Shown here: positions 1 through 7,629 of the stretch, in pieces
How the letters are laid out: each line of letters begins with the position of its first letter
Position numbering within the stretch: the first letter of the stretch is position 1
Assembly: GCA_946184215.1 (NCBI GenBank)
Contig: CAMHER010000033.1
Span: forward strand, 1-14,407
Reading direction: 5' to 3'
DNA length: 14,407 nucleotides
DNA from: an uncultured Clostridia bacterium
GTDB lineage: Bacteria; Bacillota; Clostridia; Oscillospirales; Oscillospiraceae
Notes under the pieces: generated by a model
The model's database searches: none
Told to the model about the DNA's origin: nothing
Seen by the model: the letters and a program-made list of their open reading frames with translations, nothing else
Program-made: the position numbers and the translations under genes

Positions 1-34
1 GAGTGGACTCGGCCTTGTGTTTTGTCTTCGGTTG

Positions 35-1198
35 TCAGATCACGCGCACGCGCAGTACCTCGGGCATGGCGAGGATCTGCTCCGCCGTGTCCTCGCCGAT
101 GGGCTGGCCCAGGTCGACGATCGTATAGGCATAGCCGCCGCGGGGCTTGTTGATCATGTGCTCGACGTTGATGTTCTTGTCGCTGATAAAATCGAGGATG
201 CGCGTGATCATGCGCGGGACGTTGCGGTGGATGACGCACAGGCGGCACACGCCCATACGGCTGAGGGAGGCGTTCGGCAGATTGACGCTGTTCTTGATGT
301 TGCCGTTGAGCAGATAGTCATAGATCTGGTTTGCGCCCATGACCGCGCAGCGGTCCTCGCTCTCGGGCGTGCAGGCGCCCAGGTGCGGCATGACGATCAC
401 GTTCTTTCGCCCGATCAGTCTCTCGTTGGGAAAATCGGTGACATAGCGCGCGACCTTGCCCGCCTCGATCGCGGCAAGCACGTCCTCGTCGCACACGACC
501 TCGCCACGCGACTCGTTGATGATGCGCACGCCGTCCTTCATTTTCCCCAGGGTCTCGGCGTTGATCATATGGTGGGTCTCATCGGTATAGGGGACGTTGA
601 GGCTGATGTAGTCGCTCCTGGCAAGCAGATCGTCCAGCGACTCGGCGCGGACGACGTCGCGCGAGAGGTTCCAGGCCGCGTCCACGCTCATGAACGGGTC
701 ATAGCCGAGCACGGTCATATCCAGCGACACCGCGAGGTTCGCCACCAGCGCGCCCGTGGCGCCGAGACCGATCACGCCCATGGTCTTGCCCATCAGCTCC
801 GGGCCGCCGAAGGCGTTCTTGCCCTTTTCGACGAGCGACGGGATCTTTTCGCCCTCCCCGGCGATGGACTTTACCCATTCGATGCTGCCCAGCACGTCGC
901 GTGAGGCCATGACCAGTGAGCACATCTCCAGCTCCTTGACGGCCTCGGCGTTGGCGCCGGGGCTGTTGAAGACGACGATGCCCTTTTCCGCGCAGTCCTC
1001 CACGGGGATATTGTTATAGCCCGCGCCGGCACGCGCGATGCACAAAAGCTCTTCGTTAAAAGCCGCGCCGTGCAGCTCCGCGCTGCGGATCAGAAGAGCG
1101 TCCGGCGCTTCGATATCCGCGCCGACGGCGCAGCCGCGGCGCTCAAGCGCCTCGATCCCCAGCGGGGAGATGCTGTTCATCGTTTTGATCTTAAACAT
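35..1198 (-). CDS. serA: D-3-phosphoglycerate dehydrogenase, short ACT-domain type
   Basis: Catalyses the first step of the phosphorylated serine pathway: 3-phosphoglycerate plus NAD to 3-phosphohydroxypyruvate, in the cytoplasm. The 387 residues show a D-2-hydroxyacid dehydrogenase core with the NAD-binding glycine motif GLGATG at 144-149. The expected catalytic Arg is R231 (in NESRGE), the Glu is probably E259 (in DFPNE), and the His is H272 (in MPHLG). Residues about 316-387 form an ACT domain, which in this family binds serine for feedback control. The intervening ASB domain of the long SerA forms is absent, as in many clostridial and Bacteroidetes enzymes. The ATG overlaps the end of serC by 8 bases, with GAGG six bases upstream, so the two are co-transcribed and probably translationally coupled. 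A minus-strand terminator is not visible in the 34 bases left of the stop. Identification is firm; allosteric behaviour is inferred from the ACT domain. Confidence 0.96.
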   Translation of the reverse strand: MFKIKTMNSISPLGIEALERRGCAVGADIEAPDALLIRSAELHGAAFNEELLCIARAGAGYNNIPVEDCAEKGIVVFNSPGANAEAVKELEMCSLVMASRDVLGSIEWVKSIAGEGEKIPSLVEKGKNAFGGPELMGKTMGVIGLGATGALVANLAVSLDMTVLGYDPFMSVDAAWNLSRDVVRAESLDDLLARSDYISLNVPYTDETHHMINAETLGKMKDGVRIINESRGEVVCDEDVLAAIEAGKVARYVTDFPNERLIGRKNVIVMPHLGACTPESEDRCAVMGANQIYDYLLNGNIKNSVNLPNASLSRMGVCRLCVIHRNVPRMITRILDFISDKNINVEHMINKPRGGYAYTIVDLGQPIGEDTAEQILAMPEVLRVRVI

Positions 1199-2273
1199 GT
1201 TCCGCCTCGAATTCTCTCATATAGTCGGCCAGCTTCGCCGCGCCCTCGAGGGGCATCGCGTTGTAGAGCGAGGCGCGCATGCCGCCCGTGCTCTTGTGGC
1301 CCTTGACGCTGACAAGGCCCCTTGCCGCCGCGCCGGCGACAAATTCTGCGTCCAGCTCCTTCCTTCCGGTGGAGAAGGTGACGTTCATCAGGCTGCGGCT
1401 GTCCTTCTGCGCATGCGGGATAAAGAGACGGCTCTCGTCGAGCACGTCATAGAGCAGCGCCGAGCGCGCAAGCGCCCGCTCATGCATGGCCTCCACGCCG
1501 CCGGATTCCTTTACCCAGTCCAGCACCAGCGAGAGCATGTAGATGCACCAGCAGGGCGGAGTGTTGAGCATGGAATCGCTGCGGATCATGGCGTCATAGC
1601 TCATCATCTCGGGCGTAAAGGGCAGCTCGTGCCCGGCGAGATCCTTCCGCACGATCACGACCGTGAGCCCCGCGGGCGCCATGTTCTTCTGCGCCCCGGC
1701 GTAGACGAGGGCGTATCGGGAAAAGTCCACCCGGCGCGTGAGGATGTCCGAGGACATGTCGCACACCAGCGGCGAGACCGTCTCGGGGACATACTGCCAC
1801 TCGGTGCCGTAGATCGTGTTGTTTGCGCAGTAATAGAAATACTTTGCCCCGTCGGTGAGCCTCAGCTCCTCCTGCTTCGGGATGCGGTCGTGACCGGTGG
1901 AGGAGGAATCAAAAGCGATGTGCACCGTGCCGTACTTCTTCGCCTCCTCGGCCGCACGTCCGGAGAAGCGGCCTGTCACGGCATAGTCGGCCTCGCCCCC
2001 GGCAAGCAGGTTCATCGCGACGGCGGCAAACTGCAGCGTCGCCCCGCCCTGCAGCAGCAGGATCTCGTGGCTGTCGGGCACCTTCATCAGCTCGCGGAAG
2101 GTATTCTTGGCCTTGTCGAAAATCTCCTGAAAGGCAGCAGAGCGATGGCTCATCTCCATGACGGACATGCCGCTGCCGTGATAGTTCAAAAGCTCCGCCG
2201 CCGCCTTCTCCAGCACGCTCTGCGGCATTGTCGAGGGGCCGGCTGCGAAATTATATACGTTCTTTCTTTCCAT
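1191..2273 (-). CDS. serC: Phosphoserine aminotransferase
   Basis: PLP-dependent class V aminotransferase that converts 3-phosphohydroxypyruvate plus glutamate to O-phosphoserine, the second step of serine synthesis. It can also act on the analogous intermediate in pyridoxal phosphate synthesis in bacteria that have that pathway. The 360-residue length is typical of SerC. Visible signatures are the N-terminal YNFAAGPSTMP, LQGGATLQF at about 74-82, NNTIYGTEW at 151-159, and the PLP-binding lysine K196 in YAGAQKNMAPAG. SerA follows with an 8-base overlap, so product and substrate enzymes are made together. The third pathway enzyme, SerB, is not in the window. The start is preceded by an AGGATGGTG-like ribosome binding site and lies about 30 bases downstream of the start point predicted from the promoter at 2311-2339. 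Very secure call. Confidence 0.97.
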   Translation of the reverse strand: MERKNVYNFAAGPSTMPQSVLEKAAAELLNYHGSGMSVMEMSHRSAAFQEIFDKAKNTFRELMKVPDSHEILLLQGGATLQFAAVAMNLLAGGEADYAVTGRFSGRAAEEAKKYGTVHIAFDSSSTGHDRIPKQEELRLTDGAKYFYYCANNTIYGTEWQYVPETVSPLVCDMSSDILTRRVDFSRYALVYAGAQKNMAPAGLTVVIVRKDLAGHELPFTPEMMSYDAMIRSDSMLNTPPCWCIYMLSLVLDWVKESGGVEAMHERALARSALLYDVLDESRLFIPHAQKDSRSLMNVTFSTGRKELDAEFVAGAAARGLVSVKGHKSTGGMRASLYNAMPLEGAAKLADYMREFEAEHV

Positions 2274-2310
2274 GCGCTCACCATCCTGCGCTTTTCTTCT
2301 TTACTGCTTT

Positions 2311-2339
2311 ACTATACCATTCCCGCGCAGACGGGTCAA
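2311..2339 (-). promoter_or_regulatory. Sigma-A-type promoter of serCA
   Basis: Read on the minus strand: -35 TTGACC (2334-2339), a 17-base spacer, then -10 TATAGT (2311-2316). The expected start point is near 2304, giving a leader of about 30 bases before serC. That is too short for a T-box or other riboswitch. The -35 element covers the mtaB stop codon (2336-2338), so mtaB and the serCA promoter are interleaved, and no terminator separates them. Read-through from mtaB into serC is therefore also possible. Confidence 0.8.
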
Positions 2340-3622
2340 ACGGCATTTCCCACAAGCTCTTGCCCCGAAACAGCGGTGATTTTGACGGTTTTGACCTGTC
2401 CGTGCAATCCCTCGTCCGGCACGCGCACCTTCAGGTAATTGTCGCTGTGGCCCACCGAGCCCGCGCCCGCGTCGCTTTCAAACAGGACGGAAAGCGCCTG
2501 TCCGACGTTTTCGGCGAGATAGCGCTCGCGCATGCGCGCGGCGACGGCCTGCGCCTCGGCGGCGCGGCGGCTTTTCACGGCGGCGGTGCACTGATCCGGC
2601 ATAGCGTCGGCCTTGGTGCCGGGGCGGCGTGAATAGGGGAAGATATGCATGTCGGCAAAGGCGCATTTCTCGATGAAGGCCAGGGTTTCGGCATGGTCGG
2701 CCTCCGTCTCGCCGGGGAAGCCCGTGATCAGATCCGTCGTCAGCGCGCAGCCGGGAAAGGCTTTGCGCAGGCGCTCGGTCACGGCGAAAAACATCTCGGT
2801 ATCGTATTTGCGGTTCATGGCCCTGAGCGTCTTGTCGCAGCCGGACTGGAGCGAGAGGTGGAAGTGGCGGCAGAGCTTGCCGCTCGCTGCGACCTTTTCG
2901 CAGAATTCGTCCGTCACAACGGTCGGCTCCAGCGAGCCGAGGCGGATGCGCATATCGCCGGAGACTTCTCCGATCGCCGCGATGACGTCTCCGAGCCCCG
3001 GCTTGCCCGGCAGATCGACGCCGTAGGAGGCGACCTCAATGCCCGTCAGCACGAGCTCGCGGTAGCCCTCCCCGGCAAGGCGCGCCGCCTCGGCACAGGC
3101 GCTTTCGATCGGAAGAGAGCGCAGCCGCCCGCGCGTATAGGGGATGATGCAGTAGCTGCAGAAGTTCACGCAGCCGTCCTGGATCTTCAGCATGGCCCTT
3201 GTCCGGCCGCCCAGCGCGCCGGCGGGCATTTCCTCGAATACGCGGCGCTCAAAGGGCTTGTCGACGAGAGAGATCTCCTCCCCTTCCGCCACGGCGCGCT
3301 CGACCGCCTCGATAAACTTCGTCCGCTCGGCCGCGCCGAAGACGACTCTGGCGCCGAGGGCCCTGACGCTCTCCGGCTCGAGCTGGGAATAGCAGCCTCC
3401 CACCGCGATCACCGCTTCCGGGTTTTCCTCGTGCAGGCGGCGGATCAGCTGGCGGGTCTTTCGCCCGCTCTCGGCGGTGACGGCGCAGGAGTTGACGATC
3501 ACGGCGTCCGCCCTCTCGCCCTCTGCCGCCGCGGTGTGCCCATGTGAGAGCAGCAGCGCCTCCATCGCCTGGGTTTCATACTGGTTGACCTTGCAGCCGA
3601 GAGTGGATATAATATACTTCAT
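2336..3622 (-). CDS. mtaB: tRNA (N6-L-threonylcarbamoyladenosine(37)-C2)-methylthiotransferase
   Basis: Radical-SAM methylthiotransferase that turns t6A into ms2t6A at position 37 of ANN-decoding tRNAs. The 428 residues fit the family layout. An N-terminal UPF0004 domain carries the three auxiliary-cluster cysteines C10 (TLGCKVNQYE), C46 (NSCAVT) and C77 (GGCYSQ). The radical-SAM core has the CxxxCxxC motif C151/C155/C158, and a C-terminal TRAM-like domain covers about 365-428. The GCKVNQYE and NSCAVT motifs favour MtaB over MiaB and RimO. I start at 3622 because GGAGAG sits seven bases upstream; an in-frame ATG at 3637 has no Shine-Dalgarno. The first codons also carry the promoter of the divergent cysteine desulfurase. 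No convincing promoter for mtaB itself is visible; it would have to lie within the opposing gene's 5' end. Two [4Fe-4S] clusters are expected, which fits a sulfur-donor neighbour. Confidence 0.94.
   Translation of the reverse strand: MKYIISTLGCKVNQYETQAMEALLLSHGHTAAAEGERADAVIVNSCAVTAESGRKTRQLIRRLHEENPEAVIAVGGCYSQLEPESVRALGARVVFGAAERTKFIEAVERAVAEGEEISLVDKPFERRVFEEMPAGALGGRTRAMLKIQDGCVNFCSYCIIPYTRGRLRSLPIESACAEAARLAGEGYRELVLTGIEVASYGVDLPGKPGLGDVIAAIGEVSGDMRIRLGSLEPTVVTDEFCEKVAASGKLCRHFHLSLQSGCDKTLRAMNRKYDTEMFFAVTERLRKAFPGCALTTDLITGFPGETEADHAETLAFIEKCAFADMHIFPYSRRPGTKADAMPDQCTAAVKSRRAAEAQAVAARMRERYLAENVGQALSVLFESDAGAGSVGHSDNYLKVRVPDEGLHGQVKTVKITAVSGQELVGNAV
3585..3613 (+). promoter_or_regulatory. 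Near-consensus promoter of the cysteine desulfurase, inside mtaB
   Basis: Plus-strand -35 TTGACC (3585-3590), a 17-base spacer, and a perfect -10 TATAAT (3608-3613). The predicted start point is near 3620, with the gene's ATG at 3654. The elements lie antisense to mtaB codons 4-13. The -35 is the complement of the codons for part of the conserved KVNQ motif, and the -10 lies opposite the Ile-Ile-Ser codons. Confidence 0.82.
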
Positions 3623-3653
3623 GACAAATCTCTCCATAAGGAACGGTTAACAA

Positions 3654-4784
3654 ATGGAACACTATCTGGATAACGCAGCCACCACAGCGGTCTGCCCCGA
3701 GGCGGCCGAGGCGGCCGTGCGCGCGATGGTCGAATGCTACGGCAACCCCAGCTCCACCCACACGAAGGGACGCGAGGCGGCAAAGCTGCTTCTCTCCGCC
3801 CGGACTCAGGTGGCGGACGCGCTGGGCTGCACGCCGGGTGAACTGGTTTTTACCTCTTGCGGCTCCGAGAGCGACAACTGGGCCCTACTCGCCGGGGCTG
3901 AGGCCAACCGCCGCGCCGGGCGGCATGTGATCTCTTCCGCTGTCGAGCACGACGCGGTGCGCCGCTCGCTGGATCTTTTAGAGCAGCGCGGCTGGGAGGT
4001 CACACGCCTGATGCCCGCGCCCGACGGCTCGATCCGCGCGGAGGACGTCAAGGCCGCGCTGAGGGAGGACACGGCGCTCGTCTCGCTGATGATGGTCAAC
4101 AACGAGACCGGCGGCGTGACCGATATCCCGTCCGTCGCCCGTCTGCTGAAGGAGGCGGGCTCAAGGGCGCTGCTGCACACCGACGCGGTGCAGGCTTTCC
4201 TGAAGGTCCCCTTTTCGGCCAGGACCCTCGGCGCCGATCTCATCAGCATCAGCGGTCACAAGATCCACGCCCCCAAGGGCGTCGGCGCGCTGTATATCCG
4301 AAACGCCCTGCGTCTGCAGCCCTTCCTCGTCGGCGGCGGGCAGGAAAACGGCCGCCGTGCCGGTACCGAGGCAACGGGGCAGATCTGCGCCTTCGGTGCA
4401 GCCGCCGCGATCGCAAAGCGCGGCCTTGCGGAGAACAGCGCGCGCATGGCTTCTCTCAAGGCTGAGGCGCTTACGCGCCTGCGCGGCGAGATTCCCGGGC
4501 TTGTCTGGATCGAATCCGCCGCACCGCACATCTTAAGCCTTTCTCTCCCCGGCTGGCGGAGCGAGGTGCTGATGAACTACCTGGAGGCGCGGGAGATCTA
4601 TGTATCGAAAAGCTCCGCCTGCAAAAAGGGCGGACGAAGCCACGTGCTCGAAGCGATCGGTCTCAGCGCTCCCGTTATCGACGGCGCGCTGCGCATCGGC
4701 CTGTCCCGCTTCACGACGCGCGAGGATATCGACGCGCTTTGCGCGGCGCTGAAAGACGCGCACGACACACTCGCCCACCGCTGA
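3654..4784 (+). CDS. Cysteine desulfurase (NifS/IscS family)
   Basis: PLP enzyme that takes sulfur from L-cysteine, leaving alanine, and holds it as a persulfide for Fe-S cluster assembly or tRNA thiolation. The 376-residue protein opens with YLDNAATT and has GSESDNWAL at 70-78. It carries H99 (VEHDAV), D177 (HTDAVQ) and the PLP lysine K203 (SGHKIHAPKG). The persulfide cysteine is C323 in SKSSACKKGG, on the mobile loop near the C-terminus. The start has AAGGAAC about ten bases upstream. It is divergent from mtaB, with 31 bases between start codons, and ends just before a strong hairpin terminator, so it appears monocistronic. No IscU/SufU scaffold or ThiI/MnmA acceptor is adjacent, so I cannot say which pathway it feeds and give no gene symbol. 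Transfer to the Fe-S clusters of MtaB is plausible from position only. Confidence 0.93.
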   Translation: MEHYLDNAATTAVCPEAAEAAVRAMVECYGNPSSTHTKGREAAKLLLSARTQVADALGCTPGELVFTSCGSESDNWALLAGAEANRRAGRHVISSAVEHDAVRRSLDLLEQRGWEVTRLMPAPDGSIRAEDVKAALREDTALVSLMMVNNETGGVTDIPSVARLLKEAGSRALLHTDAVQAFLKVPFSARTLGADLISISGHKIHAPKGVGALYIRNALRLQPFLVGGGQENGRRAGTEATGQICAFGAAAAIAKRGLAENSARMASLKAEALTRLRGEIPGLVWIESAAPHILSLSLPGWRSEVLMNYLEAREIYVSKSSACKKGGRSHVLEAIGLSAPVIDGALRIGLSRFTTREDIDALCAALKDAHDTLAHR

Positions 4785-4806
4785 GCGCGGCCGCAGTTTG
4801 AAAATT

Positions 4807-4843
4807 CACGGCGGTGAAGGTTCACCGCCGTGTTTTTATTTTT
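4807..4843 (+). terminator. Rho-independent terminator after the cysteine desulfurase, probably bidirectional
   Basis: Perfect inverted repeat CACGGCGGTGAA (4807-4818) and TTCACCGCCGTG (4821-4832). In practice this is a stem of about ten pairs with a small loop, followed at once by TTTTTATTTTT. It starts 22 bases after the cysteine desulfurase stop. The convergent AI-2E family gene ends at 4836, so its minus-strand transcript also runs into the hairpin, though with a poorer U-tract (AATTTT). Confidence 0.92.
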
Positions 4844-6131
4844 CTTTTGTCTTTTCTTCCGGAGCGTCGTCCTCGTCGATCTCCGCTTTTTTGACCGGCC
4901 TTCGGGTGACCGGGTCGATATGGTCGAGATCGGAATAGGCGTTCGCCTCCACGGGCAGATCCCGCTTCCTCAGCCTTTTTTCCACCAGGTTTGTGATGCC
5001 CGTGTAGATCACGACAAACACCGGCACGCCCAGCAGCATCCCCCAGAAGCCGAAGAGCCCCGCGCCGAGGATAATGGAGAACATGACCCAGAAGCCGTTG
5101 ATGCCGATCGAGCTGCCGAGGATCTTCGGGCCGATGATGTTGCCGTCGATCTGCTGGAGGATGATGATGAAGATCACAAAGATCAGGCACTTGAGCGGAT
5201 CGACCAGCAGGATGATGAAGGCGCTGGGGATCGCGCCGATCAGAGGGCCGAAGAACGGGATGACATTCGTCACACCAATGATCACGCTGACCAGCAGCGC
5301 GTAGGGCATCTTCAAAATCGCGCAGACGATATAGCAGATCAGCCCGATGATGGCCGAGTCGAGGAGCTTGCCATTGATAAAGCCCATGAAGGTCTTGTCG
5401 GTAAAACGGATCGCATCGCGGATCTTCTCGGCCCGCTCCAGGCCGAACACACAGTAGCAAAGCCTCCAGGCCCGCGCCGTTGCCCCCTCGCGGTTGGAGA
5501 GCAGATACACCGAGACGATGATGCCGATGACCACGTTGTAGACCGCGCGCACGAAGTAATACACGCCCGCCGTCACGTTTGTCACAAAGCTGCCGAAGCG
5601 CGGCAGGATCGTATCGCGGATCCAGCCGAAGAGATTGGTGTTGATCTCCTCAAACTTTTCCGTCACAAAGTTCTGCACCTCAGGGTAGTTGGTCAGCATC
5701 CCCTGGGTCCACTCGCTGATCTTGGACACATAGGTGGAGGAGTTGTTGACGATGGTCTCGATGCTGGCATACAGCTGCGGGATGATGAGATAGACCAAAG
5801 CCGTGATGACGGCCAGAAACACGATGATCGACAGCAGGACCGAAAGCGCCTTTGCCAGCCGCGGCGAGGCCTTTTTCTTTTTGCCCGACAAGCTCTCCGT
5901 CATAGGCAGGAAGAGATTTTTATACAAAGTCTTATACAGCGGAGAGAGGAGGTAGGTAATGATAAGGCCCCAGATAAAGGGACTGAGGATCCGGCCCAGG
6001 CTGCCCAGCGCCTTGCCGATCGCCGGCAGGTATGCCAGCGCCATATAGAAAAGAACGGAGCAGGCGATCACACAAAACGCCGTCACGCCCCAGTAGAGAT
6101 ATTTCTTGTCCCAGTTGAAAATCCTTCTCAT
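4836..6131 (-). CDS. AI-2E/PerM family (UPF0118) membrane transporter
   Basis: Polytopic inner-membrane protein of 431 residues in the AI-2E family exporter-like superfamily. Members include autoinducer exporters and Na+/H+ antiporters, so the substrate cannot be told from sequence. Hydrophobic spans are visible at about 14-34, 46-64, 95-117 and 193-211, with several more between 257 and 383. A polar loop of about 75 residues lies between the third and fourth. Family hallmarks are NVIPFFGPLIGAIPS at 289-303 and QQIDGNIIGPKILGSSIGI at 326-344. The C-terminal tail (about 384-431) is long, soluble and highly charged. I start at 6131: AAAGGGG lies about eight bases upstream, and a consensus promoter (6160-6188) lies inside the in-frame extension that would begin at 6194. 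The gene is divergent from dacF. No quorum-sensing genes are nearby. Confidence 0.9.
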   Translation of the reverse strand: MRRIFNWDKKYLYWGVTAFCVIACSVLFYMALAYLPAIGKALGSLGRILSPFIWGLIITYLLSPLYKTLYKNLFLPMTESLSGKKKKASPRLAKALSVLLSIIVFLAVITALVYLIIPQLYASIETIVNNSSTYVSKISEWTQGMLTNYPEVQNFVTEKFEEINTNLFGWIRDTILPRFGSFVTNVTAGVYYFVRAVYNVVIGIIVSVYLLSNREGATARAWRLCYCVFGLERAEKIRDAIRFTDKTFMGFINGKLLDSAIIGLICYIVCAILKMPYALLVSVIIGVTNVIPFFGPLIGAIPSAFIILLVDPLKCLIFVIFIIILQQIDGNIIGPKILGSSIGINGFWVMFSIILGAGLFGFWGMLLGVPVFVVIYTGITNLVEKRLRKRDLPVEANAYSDLDHIDPVTRRPVKKAEIDEDDAPEEKTKEK

Positions 6132-6438
6132 CGTGCTGTCCCCTTTCTGCCTGAAAAACATTTTACTATCGCGCAGAAATCGCGTCAACAACATTTTTTG
6201 AATTCTTTTTATTGATTCTGTTGTTATGTAAACTTTTTTGCCGCTTTAAAACGTCACTATTCATTTTTGTTTTTGTGGAAAACCCTGTTGGAAATGTGGA
6301 AAGTCTGCCTGTTTACAGCCTGTTCATTTTTCTTTTGGCATGAATACGGAGCGCATTTTTTGTCGAATTATTCATAATTCTGTCAACCTTGCATGTTATC
6401 CGCCCCTGCCACATATCCATAACCGAGGTGATGAGAGG
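6132..6438. other. AT-rich divergent intergenic region between the AI-2E gene and dacF
   Basis: About 307 bases without a gene and clearly richer in A and T than the surroundings. It holds the AI-2E promoter on its left. At 6274-6303 is a short cluster of TGTGGAAA-type repeats. One of these, TTTTCCACA on the minus strand (6274-6282), fits the DnaA-box consensus TTWTNCACA. I could not find a convincing promoter for dacF; -10-like CATAAT at 6373-6378 lacks a good -35. The ATG at 6340, in frame with dacF, has no ribosome binding site and would put polar residues ahead of the signal peptide, so I treat 6340-6438 as untranslated. Confidence 0.6.
6160..6188 (-). promoter_or_regulatory. Sigma-A-type promoter of the AI-2E family gene
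   Basis: Minus-strand -35 TTGACG (6183-6188), 17-base spacer, -10 TAAAAT (6160-6165). The start point is predicted near 6153, about 22 bases before the ATG at 6131. It rules out the longer reading frame starting at 6194. The spacer and -35 edge hold two direct copies of ATCGCG, 11 bases apart (6168 and 6179 on the plus strand). Confidence 0.8.
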
Positions 6439-7581
6439 ATGAAACGACTGCTTTCCGTTCTGCTGCTGCTCTTCCTGCTGCCCCGCGGCATGGCCTCTGC
6501 CGAGCCGCTGCGCGACGGCGATTTGAAGATCGCCGCGCCCTACGCTGTCCTGATGGAAAAGGAGACGGGAGAGGTACTCTACGAAAAGGGCGCCCACGAG
6601 CGGACGCTGCCCGCCAGCGTCACAAAGGTCATGACGCTGCTGCTGATCGTCGAGGACATCGAAAACGGAAAGATCAGTCCCGACGACATTGTCACAGCCA
6701 GCGCCCGGGCGGCCTCCTTCGGCGGCAGCTGCGTGTATCTCGAGGAGGGCGAGCAGATGAGCGTCGATGAGATGCTCAAATGCATTGCCGTCGTCTCGGC
6801 CAACGACTGCGCCGTGGCCATGGCGGAGCATTTGTGCGGCACAGAAGAGGTGTTTGTCGAGCGGATGAACCGCCGCGCCGGCGAGCTCGGCATGGCAGAT
6901 ACGCACTTCACCAACTGCACGGGTCTGTTTGAGGATGAAGATCACTACACCTCCGCCTGGGACGTGGCGCTGATGTCGCGGGAGCTGATAGGCCATGAGC
7001 TGATCAAGCAATATTCGACCATCTGGATGGATTCGATCCGCGGCGGCAGCTTTCAGCTGAGCAACACCAACAAGCTGGTCTACTGGTACCCCGGCTGCAC
7101 GGGGCTGAAAACCGGTTTCACCTCGAAGGCCATGTACTGTCTCGCCGCCACGGCGGAGCGCGACGGTGTGGAATATATTGCCGTCATTATGCACGGCGAC
7201 AGTATCGAATCCCGCAACGCCGACGCCAAGGCTCTTCTGAACTATGCCTTCGCCAACTTCACGCTCTGCCCGCTTCCGCCGGAGGAGGAGTTTCCCTCTG
7301 CCCCGGTCGCTTACGGCAGTGCCGAAACGGTCCCGCTCCGTCTCTCCTCCGGCGAGCGCTTTGTCCTGACCGGCAAGGGAGGTGAGGGCTGCCGCTTTTC
7401 CTATGAGCTGAGCGAAGCGCTCTCCGCGCCCGTACGGGAAGGCGACGAGGCGGGGCTGCTGATCGTCACGCGAGGCGGCGAGGAGCTGGCCCGCTTCAGC
7501 CTTACGGCGGCTGAGGACGTGGAGAGGATCGGCGTGTGGGGCATTTTTGTCCGTCTGGCGGCCAGCCTCTTCGGTCTTTAA
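6439..7581 (+). CDS. dacF: D-alanyl-D-alanine carboxypeptidase (DacF/PBP5 type)
   Basis: Low-molecular-mass penicillin-binding protein (peptidase family S11). It removes the terminal D-Ala from peptidoglycan pentapeptides outside the cytoplasmic membrane, limiting cross-linking. The 380-residue precursor begins with a signal peptide (MKRLLSVLLLLFLLPRGMASA, cleavage probably after A21). All three active-site motifs are present: SVTK (S60 nucleophile, K63), SAN (S120-N122) and KTG (224-226). A C-terminal domain follows and ends in the amphipathic stretch GVWGIFVRLAASLFGL, the usual membrane anchor of PBP5-like enzymes. GAGGTGA lies seven bases before the chosen ATG. The gene stands alone: AI-2E family gene divergent, pgi downstream with its own promoter. 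DacF versus DacA/DacB paralogue naming is uncertain; the sporulation link of Bacillus DacF should not be assumed here. Confidence 0.93.
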   Translation: MKRLLSVLLLLFLLPRGMASAEPLRDGDLKIAAPYAVLMEKETGEVLYEKGAHERTLPASVTKVMTLLLIVEDIENGKISPDDIVTASARAASFGGSCVYLEEGEQMSVDEMLKCIAVVSANDCAVAMAEHLCGTEEVFVERMNRRAGELGMADTHFTNCTGLFEDEDHYTSAWDVALMSRELIGHELIKQYSTIWMDSIRGGSFQLSNTNKLVYWYPGCTGLKTGFTSKAMYCLAATAERDGVEYIAVIMHGDSIESRNADAKALLNYAFANFTLCPLPPEEEFPSAPVAYGSAETVPLRLSSGERFVLTGKGGEGCRFSYELSEALSAPVREGDEAGLLIVTRGGEELARFSLTAAEDVERIGVWGIFVRLAASLFGL

Positions 7582-7629
7582 GAGCGCCGCGCGTCTTCCG
7601 GCCGCTCCGGCTGCGGAGGAAAAGCCTTC

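Noticed and set aside
2274..2335. T-box or amino-acid riboswitch ahead of serCA
   Set aside because: The predicted leader is only about 30 bases, far too short for a T-box, and no specifier or terminator stem is present.
1038..2438. 466-residue plus-strand frame opposite serC
   Set aside because: It covers serC and its promoter on the other strand and has no recognisable domain; a shadow frame.
4836..6131. Quorum-sensing AI-2 system suggested by the family name
   Set aside because: The AI-2E family name is generic; no luxS, lsr or sensor genes are nearby and substrates in this family vary.
6168..6184. Direct repeat ATCGCG spaced by 11 bases in the AI-2E promoter
   Set aside because: Two six-base copies in GC-rich DNA are easily chance; no further copies or symmetry support an operator.
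4830..6215. 461-residue plus-strand frame opposite the AI-2E family gene
   Set aside because: The minus-strand frame has the family motifs, promoter and ribosome site. The plus frame is compositionally skewed (Asp, His, Gln, Arg) and starts in the terminator.
7582..7629. Possible dacF terminator
   Set aside because: Only short stems with mismatches form and no T-run follows, so I could not support it.
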